Position numbers and translations under genes: made by a program. From Sulfolobaceae archaeon (GTDB lineage Archaea > Thermoproteota > Thermoprotei_A > Sulfolobales > Sulfolobaceae), in assembly GCA_028277025.1 (NCBI GenBank), contig JAPYVG010000008.1:1-55854 (forward strand): 55,854 nucleotides of DNA, in the 5' to 3' direction. How positions within the stretch are numbered: the stretch's first letter is position 1; every line of letters starts with the position of its first letter. Below are positions 9,467 through 17,375 of this stretch, piece by piece. A model generated the notes under the pieces. That model searched no databases. It was not told the DNA's origin and saw nothing but the letters and a program-made list of their open reading frames with translations.

Positions 9467-9694
9467 TTTATACTCCCTAAAATATAGATAGTAAAGGAAG
9501 ATTTAAATGTTTCTTTAATATTGATATTTCTGACTATATTAAATATATACTAAATATCTTTTATATTTTATTTTTGAAATTTTGATAAAGGATTTGTTAA
9601 GCCAAAATAAAATTTTTTAAATTTTGAATTAATAAAAGAATTTGAATGAATCGAGTAAATTTAATTAAATACAATTAAAAGAAACAAATTTAAG

Positions 9695-9717
9695 CTACTT
9701 TAACAAAGTTAAAGTAG
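9695..9717. promoter_or_regulatory. Perfect 10-bp inverted repeat before the rhodanese gene
   Basis: CTACTTTAAC and GTTAAAGTAG flank AAA, giving a perfect 10-bp inverted repeat that ends 7 bases before the ATG at 9725. It lies in the very AT-rich region (9467-9724) between the divergent TusA and rhodanese genes. A dimeric repressor site controlling one or both sides is the likeliest reading; a 5' hairpin in the mRNA is the alternative. Its half-site TTTAAC recurs in the palindrome at 33431-33444. Confidence 0.6.
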
Positions 9718-9724
9718 AAACAAG

Positions 9725-10138
9725 ATGCAAGTCATTGAACAATACTCATCTCCCTTTTATCCCCACATAATAGACGTATTCCCATCAAATGTTAGAAATA
9801 TGTGGAGAAAAAAGAAAAATGAAGTACTATTGTTAGATATTAGGACTCCAATGGAATATGAAGACCACCATATTCCCGGGGCAGTGTTAGTTCCCTTAGA
9901 TTATCTTGACGTCTTAGTTAATAGGATAAAACACAAAGAGGTAGTAGTAATCTGTGAACACGGAAATAGGGCTAGGTACGCAACTTATGGAATGCCCGAC
10001 TTGTGGAAAGGAAAGAAAGTTTATTATATGATTGGCGGAATGGCTGGATGGATGAGTATGGGTTACGAAGTTGAAAGCGGAATGGACGAGAATGGGGTAT
10101 TATGGCAAAAGTGGCTTGAGGAATTACAGAATGAATAA
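9725..10138 (+). CDS. Rhodanese-domain sulfurtransferase
   Basis: A single-domain rhodanese of 137 residues. It has LLLDIRTPMEYEDHHIPGA (the conserved DxRxxxE...HI.GA region, about 36-53) and the active-site loop CEHGNR with Cys77. The loop is six residues, typical of sulfur-transferring enzymes. It takes sulfane sulfur from thiosulfate or a persulfide and passes it to acceptors such as TusA. It faces the TusA-SQR-DsrE operon across a shared regulatory region, so joint regulation is likely. The C-terminus has an extra acidic, Trp-containing tail (about 120-137). Confidence 0.88.
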   Translation: MQVIEQYSSPFYPHIIDVFPSNVRNMWRKKKNEVLLLDIRTPMEYEDHHIPGAVLVPLDYLDVLVNRIKHKEVVVICEHGNRARYATYGMPDLWKGKKVYYMIGGMAGWMSMGYEVESGMDENGVLWQKWLEELQNE

Positions 10139-10384
10139 AAAATAAGACACGTTAATTACTGAAGTCCACCGTTTATTAGGGGTAAGGATTAGAATTCAAA
10201 ATTTATAAAAATTTTTAACTGTCAGTCACCTTAATAGAGCATTATCTCTCCCGCCTAGGTAGAGAGGAGCTAACGCCCTTTTCATGCTGAATAAGTACAC
10301 TTAGAGTGAAAAACGGAATATGATGAATGGGGTTAAGTTAGCTGAGTTTTTGGACTAAAATGATAAGTCAAAAAATCATTCTAG

Positions 10385-10738
10385 TTACTCGTGCATGTGT
10401 TCTTCAGCATACATTTCTTCGTCTAATTCATCACTCATGCTCTTCTTTAATGTTTCTAAGTTGTTAAGTACATCTTGTAAAGTCTTGTAGTTTGTCGGGA
10501 TGTACTTTATCTTACCGTAAGACATCATATATGAACCGGGGCATAGGAACTGCTTGCCTACAACTATTGCGTCTGGTGAAAGGCTTAGTATTGCATCCAT
10601 AGTCATTTCCTTACTCCCTACACCCGGGTTCTCATATTGTTCTACTTCTTTCTTCTCCTCATCGATTATTCCTATTATTTCTGCCTCATCTAATGGCTTT
10701 AAGTTAAATTCCTTATCATAGGTTACAGCTATACGCAT
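10385..10738 (-). CDS. NifX/NifB-like (dinitrogenase FeMo-cofactor domain) small protein
   Basis: The 117-residue protein starts MRIAVTYDKE and alternates beta strands with short helices as in the NifX/MTH1175 family: a 'DEEKKEVEQYENPG' hairpin, a 'DAIVVGKQFLCPGSY' strand with one Cys, and a 'KYIPTNYKTLQDVLNNL' end. The last 20 residues are acidic with two His. In nitrogen fixers the domain carries cofactor; many archaea have stand-alone copies linked to sulfur or metal handling. No nitrogenase genes are present. It stands alone between the rhodanese and SelW-like genes. The family call is moderate because similarity is by pattern. Confidence 0.6.
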   Translation of the reverse strand: MRIAVTYDKEFNLKPLDEAEIIGIIDEEKKEVEQYENPGVGSKEMTMDAILSLSPDAIVVGKQFLCPGSYMMSYGKIKYIPTNYKTLQDVLNNLETLKKSMSDELDEEMYAEEHMHE

Positions 10739-10828
10739 AGCTTAACTTACTATGTCAAGATTAATAAATTTCGCTTTGAAAAGATATGTATGGAAAATTA
10801 TTTATAACGGACATAAAGTTCCTTAATT

Positions 10829-11068
10829 ATGCAATTAAAAGTAAAAATTATTTACTGTAGGCCTTGCGGATATTTAGATAGAGCTTTAGACTTGGCAAGA
10901 GATGTTTTAAATTATTTTGAGGGGGTAAATGTAGAGCTTGAGCAAGGTAAAAACGGAATCTTTGATGTGTATATAAACGATGAACTAGTGTTTTCGAGAT
11001 ATAAGGAAAAAAGGTTTCCTTTCAATGAAGAAATACTTAAAGAGGTGGGGAAAAGGTTAATGAGCTGA
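10829..11068 (+). CDS. Rdx/SelW-family thioredoxin-like protein (CxxC)
   Basis: The 79-residue protein has the SelT/SelW/SelH (Rdx) pattern: 'KIIYCRPCGY' with Cys10 and Cys13 just after the first strand, a helix, then 'VELEQGKNGIFDVYINDELVFSRYKEKRFP'. In selenoprotein W the second cysteine position is Sec; here both are Cys. These small proteins act in redox chemistry of thiols or persulfides. It lies near TusA, DsrE, rhodanese and SelD-like genes, which suits a thiol-handling role but does not prove it. Its end overlaps the end of doxB by 12 bases. Confidence 0.8.
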   Translation: MQLKVKIIYCRPCGYLDRALDLARDVLNYFEGVNVELEQGKNGIFDVYINDELVFSRYKEKRFPFNEEILKEVGKRLMS

Positions 11069-12760
11069 GGTATGGGTAGTTATCCTTTTCACTAGCTGGT
11101 CTTTAACCAGCAAAACACCCTTCTGAATACCGACACTTACAATATCGTAATCACCGCTTAGCTGCATAGCTACACTGCTTATAGCCTCACCTACACTTAC
11201 CCCTTCTTCGTAGCTAACTCTACCTTTAATTAGTGTTAAGACTAAGTTAACCAGCCAGACTGTTGTTGCTAAGTCAGCAATGATTGCACCTACAGTAGTA
11301 ACTACCTCACCAGTTATGAAAGTTTCAGAGAGTGGGTATATCTCTTCCTTCCTTATTAAACCGGTAATTCCTAAGTATGAATATCCGAAAACTACCATAA
11401 TAGTTCCCACTAGGTATCCCCAGAAGTGTACCCAAGATAGTCTCGGAGAATACCACTCTCTTTTCGACAACATCGGTATTAAGAGGTATAATGCTGCAAA
11501 GCCTGCAGGGACTATAGAGAACAATATCATTGCATGAAAGTGGCCAACAACGTACATACTCTCGTGTGATATTGCATCGAAAGCGATTATTGAGTTAGAT
11601 ATTCCCATAACTCCTCCATATATCGAACCCGCGAATGATAGGACTGTAAATGCTGTTAATATATTCCACTTCACATCTGCACCCTTAGCTGTTGCCCATA
11701 AGTTAAAGAATGTCATCATCGACGGTACCACGATCCCTTCAGTCAGTACCTCTACTAGGACTTTTACTGGGGCCGGCAAATCTACCATATACAAGTGGTG
11801 AATCCCTAATGGGCCGGTAGCAAAGATCAAATAGAGAAGTGCTGATATCCTTCCCATTCTCTCGCTGTATAGTGGTTTGTTAGCTAGAGTGGGTATTAGT
11901 AAGTATAATGCTGCGACAGCCGGGAACCATGCAATATAAACTATCCCGTGCCATAATGTTACGAAGGATATTTGGTCAGCTATTACATTATAACCTACTA
12001 ATTTGTAATAAGCCAATAAGTCCCATAAGCTAGTGACTACCTCTCCCGAATAACTTTCAAGTATTAAAATTGCTACAACTAAACCAAAGACTAGGAATAT
12101 TGGTAACTTTTCCTTTAGGTTCTTGGAGGCTAAATAGAAGTGGTAAACGTACCACCCCGTCATTAGATAAACTCCGGCATCTAATAACAACCAACCTATA
12201 TACCAGAGCGGTGAGACTACGTATAAGGAATAGCCTGGAATTCCTATGGGGGCTAAATAATACCAACCGGTTGCGGAGAAATAGTTGTCAAAACCTTTTT
12301 GTGGGGTTATAAGTATGGGGCCTTCGAAAAGCATGAAGGAGATGTTGAACAATATAAATCCTAAGTTAAATACCCATTTAGCCTTAGGCTGTATATTAAG
12401 CATCTTGAACGTAAAGTAGATAAAAATTGCGAGAATTAACTGCTGTGCAAAACCAAACAAGTCCCTTATTCCGTGTAAAGTTATCGACCCTTCGTATTCT
12501 TGTGCTGTTAAGGGTAAAACTTGGGCTAAACCCCAAGAAGCCTCTTGAAGTCTAACCATGAGAGCGTCTATGATCCCTAATATACCCCATATTAAACTTA
12601 ATACTATCATTCCCATTACTGCCCTACTTAGCCAGTCCTTATCTATCTGGAATATCGCCTTAACAAGACCATATAGCTTATATCCAACGAAATTAACCCC
12701 TAGGTATGCCCCAAGAATGAGTCCTTTTAACAAACCCCTAATCGTGTCCCCTGCACCCAT
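11057..12760 (-). CDS. doxB: Terminal quinol oxidase subunit I, DoxB-type heme-copper oxidase
   Basis: The 567-residue protein has about 12-14 membrane helices. Heme and copper ligands are visible: His in ITLHGIRDLFG (low-spin heme), WHGIVYIAWFPA (CuB His), GIHHLY (two CuB His) and VVGHFHAM (heme ligands). This pattern and the 'HG..VY' form match DoxB of Acidianus ambivalens, a type B oxidase taking electrons from caldariellaquinol. The usual DoxACEF partners are not adjacent, so other subunits must be encoded elsewhere. A GGTGAT ribosome site lies before the ATG. The nearby SQR operon could supply reduced quinol. No frameshift or missing ligand was seen. Confidence 0.88.
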   Translation of the reverse strand: MGAGDTIRGLLKGLILGAYLGVNFVGYKLYGLVKAIFQIDKDWLSRAVMGMIVLSLIWGILGIIDALMVRLQEASWGLAQVLPLTAQEYEGSITLHGIRDLFGFAQQLILAIFIYFTFKMLNIQPKAKWVFNLGFILFNISFMLFEGPILITPQKGFDNYFSATGWYYLAPIGIPGYSLYVVSPLWYIGWLLLDAGVYLMTGWYVYHFYLASKNLKEKLPIFLVFGLVVAILILESYSGEVVTSLWDLLAYYKLVGYNVIADQISFVTLWHGIVYIAWFPAVAALYLLIPTLANKPLYSERMGRISALLYLIFATGPLGIHHLYMVDLPAPVKVLVEVLTEGIVVPSMMTFFNLWATAKGADVKWNILTAFTVLSFAGSIYGGVMGISNSIIAFDAISHESMYVVGHFHAMILFSIVPAGFAALYLLIPMLSKREWYSPRLSWVHFWGYLVGTIMVVFGYSYLGITGLIRKEEIYPLSETFITGEVVTTVGAIIADLATTVWLVNLVLTLIKGRVSYEEGVSVGEAISSVAMQLSGDYDIVSVGIQKGVLLVKDQLVKRITTHTSAH

Positions 12761-12940
12761 CTTAAATCACCTTACTTTTTTTACATTATCTCATATAAAC
12801 ATAGTTTTATAGCATGTATATACTTTTATTAAATTTTATTGAAAAAACCTTTAAGTATGATTAAGGATATAACAATAATTTTTGTAATTTTTGGAAATAA
12901 ATAAATAAAGTATATAAGAGAGGAGATATTAAGATTGTTG

Positions 12941-13696
12941 ATGAGTTATGTTTCCGTAGAAGTTTTGGAGAATTACGCCAAAGTTATTATGGATACTGGG
13001 GGCAAATATAACGTTATAAATAAACAACTAATGTATAACATGATTGATACTTTTAGGAAACTTGACAATGAAAAAAGTATAAGATTAGTAATTTTAACTG
13101 GGGCAAATAAGAACTTCGGGGCTGGGGCCGACATTAAGGAACTTAAACTGGCTAACGAGAACAGGGAGTATGCTATAATTTTCTTCTCTACAATGTACGA
13201 GATGTATAGGACTCTATTAAACTTCTCGAAACCCATAATCTCTGTGGTTGAGGGTGTAGCTTACGGTGCATCAATGGAACTCTTACTGGTAAGTGATATA
13301 GTAATTTCATCACCACATTCAAGGTTTGCTGCTCCAGGTGGCAAAATCGGTGTATTACCACCAGTATTATTAACCCTAGGAAAGGAGATTTTGGGTTGGG
13401 ATACTGTTAAAAAGTTAGCTCTACTGGGAGAAGAATTAAGCGCTAATGAGGCAAAGGAGGTTGGTTTAATTCATTATATCAGTGAGAATTTAGAGGAAGA
13501 GGGGAGAAAGGTAATCGAAAAACTTAAGCAAATGGCTCCTTCCTCACTCACCAATATGAGGAAAATACTTTATTCTAAATATGAGGAGGAGCTAGAAGAC
13601 GCATTCAAGATATTGATAGACCAAGTGATTTCACGTGATGCAACGAACGGAATATTGGCATTCTTAACAAAGACTAAACCCCCATGGGCCGACTAA
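12941..13696 (+). CDS. Enoyl-CoA hydratase/isomerase (crotonase) family protein
   Basis: A crotonase-fold protein of about 251 residues. The CoA oxyanion-hole segments are present: NFGAGADIKEL (about 60-70) and VEGVAYGASMEL (about 102-113). The catalytic Glu of the second segment (SMELL) is kept. The other family glutamate (in xPExxLG) is replaced by Gly in APGGKIG, so simple hydration is uncertain; isomerase, hydrolase or other crotonase chemistry is possible. TATATAAG (12911-12918) lies about 27 bases before ATG 12941, fitting a leaderless start; in-frame TTG codons at 12935 and 12938 are alternatives. No fatty-acid genes adjoin. Confidence 0.8.
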   Translation: MSYVSVEVLENYAKVIMDTGGKYNVINKQLMYNMIDTFRKLDNEKSIRLVILTGANKNFGAGADIKELKLANENREYAIIFFSTMYEMYRTLLNFSKPIISVVEGVAYGASMELLLVSDIVISSPHSRFAAPGGKIGVLPPVLLTLGKEILGWDTVKKLALLGEELSANEAKEVGLIHYISENLEEEGRKVIEKLKQMAPSSLTNMRKILYSKYEEELEDAFKILIDQVISRDATNGILAFLTKTKPPWAD

Positions 13697-14235
13697 TTAT
13701 CTTTTCTAGAGAAAAACTTATGCATTATCAATAACGGTTCTTCACGTTTAGTTTAAATAACCAGAGCCGATGAAAAACTGTTAGATAAATAATTAAATAA
13801 ACCGAATTCCCAGTAGGAAGGGCTTTAGAATACATGAATTTGTACCCTCAGTCTGTACTTGATTAGCTAGGTAAGTTCATGGAGAAATATCTTATTCGAA
13901 TGGCTCGTCGTGATATGTGTTGTGTGAATGTTTTTAATAATACCTCCATAACTTATCTCAAACTGCTAGGAAAGGGGTCTAGACTTTCATGGGGTTTCAC
14001 GATTCAACCATCGTCTGTCCAGCTCCCATAAGCCCAATTTAGGGAGCCGCCCATGAAATGGTGAGTTTCATTGGTGTCTTCCTCCACATCACATTGCTCA
14101 TCTACTTCGTAGTGGCACCCTCTAAGTATTAAAAATCATAAACTTTAGTGGGAAGAAAGATAAGAATGTTAAATAATATCAAATGCCATAATCTTACTGT
14201 TTATCACAAGCTGTATTGACAGCAAATTTAATAAG
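13697..14235. other. 539-base gene-free region with a structured element
   Basis: No credible gene was found on either strand. The most notable content is a nested inverted-repeat structure at 13985-14058. The stretch 13960-14110 is richer in G and C than the flanks, and the rest is ordinary AT-rich sequence. It may be the remains of a mobile element or hold an unrecognised RNA gene. Confidence 0.4.
13985..14058. repeat. Nested inverted repeats (three-way-junction-like structure)
   Basis: An outer perfect 9-bp stem TTTCATGGG (13985-13993) / CCCATGAAA (14050-14058) encloses two smaller stems: GGTT/AACC near 13993-14009 and GCTCCC (14022-14027) / GGGAGC (14042-14047). The arrangement would fold as a three-way junction on either strand. 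Candidates are the subterminal structure of an IS200/IS605-like element, an omega-RNA remnant, or a host RNA. No transposase frame is attached. Confidence 0.5.
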
Positions 14236-15219
14236 TCAGACTTCTCTTAATCTTAAAAGTCTAGATCCCACAGCGAGGAAAACCAACGTGAGCAATATTA
14301 CTTCACCTAAGTATATTGGGTTTGGTAATTGTTGAAGTACTAAAGTCTCCCTCACTAAGTCGTTAATTATAGATACCGGCTGGTATTCCGCTATAATTTT
14401 TAATACTGACGGAAAAATTGAGGCTGAATAGAACGCATTACTGAAGAACATTAAGGGAAATACAATGAAGTTTGACACTATGTTAGCTAATATTATTTTT
14501 TCCTTCGGTGTTAAACCGAGTATTATAGCACCTAGCCCAGAGAACATTAAGGTGGATAGTATGTAAATTCCTAAGAAAGGAAGGCCAAAATCTGGGATGA
14601 AACCCATAATTACGCCTATTATTAATACGGCTATTGAAGATATCAACGTTATGACTACTTCATAGATCATTAATGCTAAAACCCATTCGTAATCTTTTAT
14701 AGGAGATGAGGCTAATCTTTCTACTAATTTATCCCTATAATACCCACTACCAACACCGGTAACTCCGAAAACACCGTTACTTAACGCTATAACTCCTATA
14801 ACTCCAGAGATCTCATAAGCAATGGGAGTATTTCTCGTTGTTTCCATAACTCCTCCATAATCCTTAGGGAAATCGTAAGACGATAGATAAGCGTTAAGTA
14901 CTGGCATATAGTTTTCTGTCAGTTGCGAGTAATAGATTCTATGAGATGTAGTGTTTACAAAAATGGCGTTAAAGTCCTTAACAACAGATGGCGAACCACC
15001 TACGTAGGCTGTGAATATTTTACTGGTATTCAGATACTCAGCTATTTGAGTAGCGTTGACACCATTTACATAAACTATAACCTTGGGCTGGAATGCCATA
15101 CCTAGAAAAGAGAAGACTATTGCTAAGAGTAACGGGAAAATTATGATAAAACCTATCGTAGTTCTGCTCCTTAGGTTGTCCTTAATTATAGCAATTGCTG
15201 TTGGGATTACATTCCTTAT
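14236..15219 (-). CDS. ABC-2 type transporter permease (start codon abnormal)
   Basis: The C-terminal 180 residues hold five or six membrane helices of an ABC-2 exporter permease, with a large soluble loop before them. From the first ATG (15099) the protein has 287 residues but lacks the usual first membrane helix. The frame continues upstream for 40 codons, encoding IIKDNLRSRTTIGF and then FIIIFPLLLAIVFSFLG, a basic segment and membrane helix typical of the family N-terminus. No ATG, GTG or TTG exists before the in-frame TGA at 15226-15228. An ATA at 15219-15217 overlaps the ATPase stop and sits 6 bases after a GGTGA (15226-15230). Substrate unknown. Confidence 0.75.
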   Translation of the reverse strand: MRNVIPTAIAIIKDNLRSRTTIGFIIIFPLLLAIVFSFLGMAFQPKVIVYVNGVNATQIAEYLNTSKIFTAYVGGSPSVVKDFNAIFVNTTSHRIYYSQLTENYMPVLNAYLSSYDFPKDYGGVMETTRNTPIAYEISGVIGVIALSNGVFGVTGVGSGYYRDKLVERLASSPIKDYEWVLALMIYEVVITLISSIAVLIIGVIMGFIPDFGLPFLGIYILSTLMFSGLGAIILGLTPKEKIILANIVSNFIVFPLMFFSNAFYSASIFPSVLKIIAEYQPVSIINDLVRETLVLQQLPNPIYLGEVILLTLVFLAVGSRLLRLREV

Positions 15220-15956
15220 TGCTCCTCACCGTTTTCAATTTCTTTCATTAATTCTAAATAAGCTTCTTCTAAATTACCCTTTTTAAATTCATTTATAAGC
15301 TCTGAGGGTGTTGAAAGTTTTATGATCTTACCTTTGTAGATTACCGCAACCCTATCAGCCAGTTTTTCAGCCTCGTCGAGATAGTGGGTAGCTAAAAACA
15401 CTGTAATTTTCTCCTCCTTTAACTTCTTCACTATTTCCCAAATACTCCTTCTTGACTTAGGGTCTAAGCCAACTGTTGGTTCGTCTAAATAAACTATCTT
15501 AGGATTACCAATTATACCACAAGCTATGGCCACCCTCCTTTTCAATCCGCCAGAAAGCTCCTTGAACTTCTTATTCTCATGTTCCTTTAACTCTAATGAC
15601 TCTATAACCTCCTCCACTTTATTTTCAGCTTTATACAATTTAGCAAAATACTCAACATTTTCCCTAACTGTAAGGTCTGAAAACCCTTGAAACTCTTGTG
15701 GAACTACACTCACAATATTCCTAACCTTATTACAGTCTTTTGGTACTTCGTATCCCGCTACCCTAACTTTACCCCTCGTGGGTTTTAGTATGCACGAAAG
15801 TATTTTTATCGTAGTGGTTTTACCCGCACCGTTAGGGCCTAAGAACGAGAAGACTTCCCCTTCCTCTACTTTAAGTGAAATACCGCGTAAAGCTTCAACT
15901 CCGTTCTTGTAGATTTTCCATAAGTCTTCAACTTCAATAATACTCATAAATGACAA
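15216..15956 (-). CDS. ABC transporter ATP-binding protein (CcmA/DrrA-type exporter)
   Basis: The 246-residue ATPase has all motifs: Walker A GPNGAGKTT near 39-47, a Q-loop in VVPQEF, signature LSGGLKRR near 134, Walker B IVYLDEPTVGLDP near 155, and the switch His in LATHYLD. The sequence type is that of ABC-2 exporters (antibiotic, lipid or polysaccharide efflux, Nod-factor-like). Its stop codon overlaps the region where the permease reading frame begins, with GGTGAGG (15224-15230) inside its last codons, so the two are translationally coupled. The divergent PurM-like gene starts 17 bases upstream. An internal Met (codon 4) is a possible alternative start. Confidence 0.9.
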   Translation of the reverse strand: MSFMSIIEVEDLWKIYKNGVEALRGISLKVEEGEVFSFLGPNGAGKTTTIKILSCILKPTRGKVRVAGYEVPKDCNKVRNIVSVVPQEFQGFSDLTVRENVEYFAKLYKAENKVEEVIESLELKEHENKKFKELSGGLKRRVAIACGIIGNPKIVYLDEPTVGLDPKSRRSIWEIVKKLKEEKITVFLATHYLDEAEKLADRVAVIYKGKIIKLSTPSELINEFKKGNLEEAYLELMKEIENGEEQ

Positions 15957-15973
15957 TACGTAAACAATAATTA

Positions 15974-16921
15974 ATGTCTTATGGGAAAATTAGTCCTAAA
16001 GAATTTATAGACAAAGTAATAACTGGGGGTTGCGAGCTTTGCCCGCAAATAGGGGAAGACGCTTCATATGTGGAGGTCGAAGGTAAGTACTTAGTTATCC
16101 ACTCAGACCCTATAACAGAAGCTGGTAAAAATGCAGGTTTTCTCTCAGTTGTAGTAGCTTGTAATGACATAAACATGAAGGGGGTTGAGTGTAAATGGGT
16201 AAATACCGTCTTACTGTTAAAGGATAAGAGCTCACTAGGCCAGATAATAGAGGGAGTTAACGAGGCTTGTAGGATCCTAAAGTGTAAAGTTGTAGGAGGG
16301 CATACTGAAGTAACTATGGGGTTAGATAAAGATATAGTAATAACGACAGCGTTTTCTTTTTCAAATAAAGTCATGAGATTAAGCGACGCGAGGGAAGGAG
16401 ATTATGTAGGGATAATAGGGACTGCTGGAATAGAGGGGACGTGGATTCTGGCTAACGAATACGAAGATGAGTTATTAAGGAGGGGTGTAAGCAATAAAAT
16501 TATTGAGAACGCTAAAGGTTACAAACACCTAATACCGGTTCAGGAAAGGATGTTAAAAGTTAAGGACTTGGCTATTGCAATGCACGACGCCACTGAAGGA
16601 GGTGTTTATCAAGCCTTATTAGAAATAAGTATCGCAAGCGGGTTAAGGTTAAGGTTAACAAGCGATATCCCGGTAAGCGAGGAGACCATGGAGATTACTA
16701 AAGCGCTGTCCATTAACCCTTATACCCTAATCTCCTCTGGTGCCTTTTTAGTAGTTACAAGGAAACCGGAAGAGTTCGAGAAGAGAGGAGGTAAAATTAT
16801 AGGTAGGCTTGAGAGGGGGGAACCCTGTTTAGAGGTTAACGAGAAAAGTTACTGTAATGATTTTGAGGAGGAGTTAGTTAGGTTTGAAAGCGATTATTAT
16901 GGCTGGAGGAAAGGGAAGTAG
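15974..16921 (+). CDS. AIR synthase/HypE-like (PurM superfamily) ATP-binding protein
   Basis: The 315-residue protein has the PurM-fold landmarks: the N-terminal 'GEDASYVEVEGKYLVIHSDPI' (metal-binding Asp pair), 'VVACNDINMKGVE', 'VVGGHTEVTMG' and the Gly-rich 'MHDATEGGVYQALLEIS' of the C-terminal domain. The family includes PurM, ThiL, HypE and SelD. The TEVT and ATEGG forms recall HypE and AIR-synthase-related archaeal proteins, but no hydrogenase genes are near. It overlaps the nucleotidyltransferase by 38 bases and starts 17 bases from the divergent ABC ATPase. Product and substrate unknown. Confidence 0.75.
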   Translation: MSYGKISPKEFIDKVITGGCELCPQIGEDASYVEVEGKYLVIHSDPITEAGKNAGFLSVVVACNDINMKGVECKWVNTVLLLKDKSSLGQIIEGVNEACRILKCKVVGGHTEVTMGLDKDIVITTAFSFSNKVMRLSDAREGDYVGIIGTAGIEGTWILANEYEDELLRRGVSNKIIENAKGYKHLIPVQERMLKVKDLAIAMHDATEGGVYQALLEISIASGLRLRLTSDIPVSEETMEITKALSINPYTLISSGAFLVVTRKPEEFEKRGGKIIGRLERGEPCLEVNEKSYCNDFEEELVRFESDYYGWRKGK

Positions 16922-17375
16922 ATTTACCCCTTTGAAACCTCTGGTTGAAGTTTGCGGGTATCCCATGTTCTATCACGTCTATAGGAGAGTTAGGGAGATC
17001 GCTGAAGATGTTTATATTGCAATAACCCCCTCCTCGCCTTTAGTTTTTTCCTCATTACCTAAAATCATAACTAAAGGATTAGGGTATGAGGAAGACGTTG
17101 TCGAGGCTGTAAGTAAGGTGGGCTTCCCAGTATTGGTATTACCATCTGACACCCCGTTAATACCTAAAGGTATTCTTGAATACTTAATAACCCACTGTAG
17201 GAGTTCCATCTGTAATTTAGTCGGTATAAACGGTTATGTGGGGATAAGCCTTTGGAATTCGTTAAACTTTAACGATTACGCGGACGTTAACGTTAATTAT
17301 CATATATACAACGTAAATAGGTTTGAAGACTACATTAAAGTCAAAAATTTATGTTATGAAATGGATACTGAATAG
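16884..17375 (+). CDS. CobY/MobA-like nucleotidyltransferase
   Basis: The N-terminus IIMAGGKGSRFTPLKPLVEVCG is the nucleotide-binding signature of the GT-A nucleotidyltransferase fold (G-G-x-G-x-R, then K-P-L). VLPSDTPLIP near residue 90 supplies the catalytic Asp. At 163 residues it is close to archaeal CobY (GTP:adenosylcobinamide-phosphate guanylyltransferase), though that family is somewhat longer. The start is TTG at 16884, inside the preceding gene; the next gene begins on the last base of its stop. A cobalamin role is plausible given a broken bluB 3 kb away; molybdopterin guanylyl transfer is the alternative. Confidence 0.7.
   Translation: MKAIIMAGGKGSRFTPLKPLVEVCGYPMFYHVYRRVREIAEDVYIAITPSSPLVFSSLPKIITKGLGYEEDVVEAVSKVGFPVLVLPSDTPLIPKGILEYLITHCRSSICNLVGINGYVGISLWNSLNFNDYADVNVNYHIYNVNRFEDYIKVKNLCYEMDTE

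Noticed and set aside
9467..9724. AT-rich region checked as a replication origin
   Set aside because: No Orc1/Cdc6 gene and no repeated origin-box sequence; its AT richness fits a divergent promoter.
10320..10366. Possible third C/D sRNA: ATGATGA followed by CTGA and ATGATAA
   Set aside because: The guide would be 15 bases, C' is imperfect, and no box D CTGA follows before the end of the NifX-like gene.
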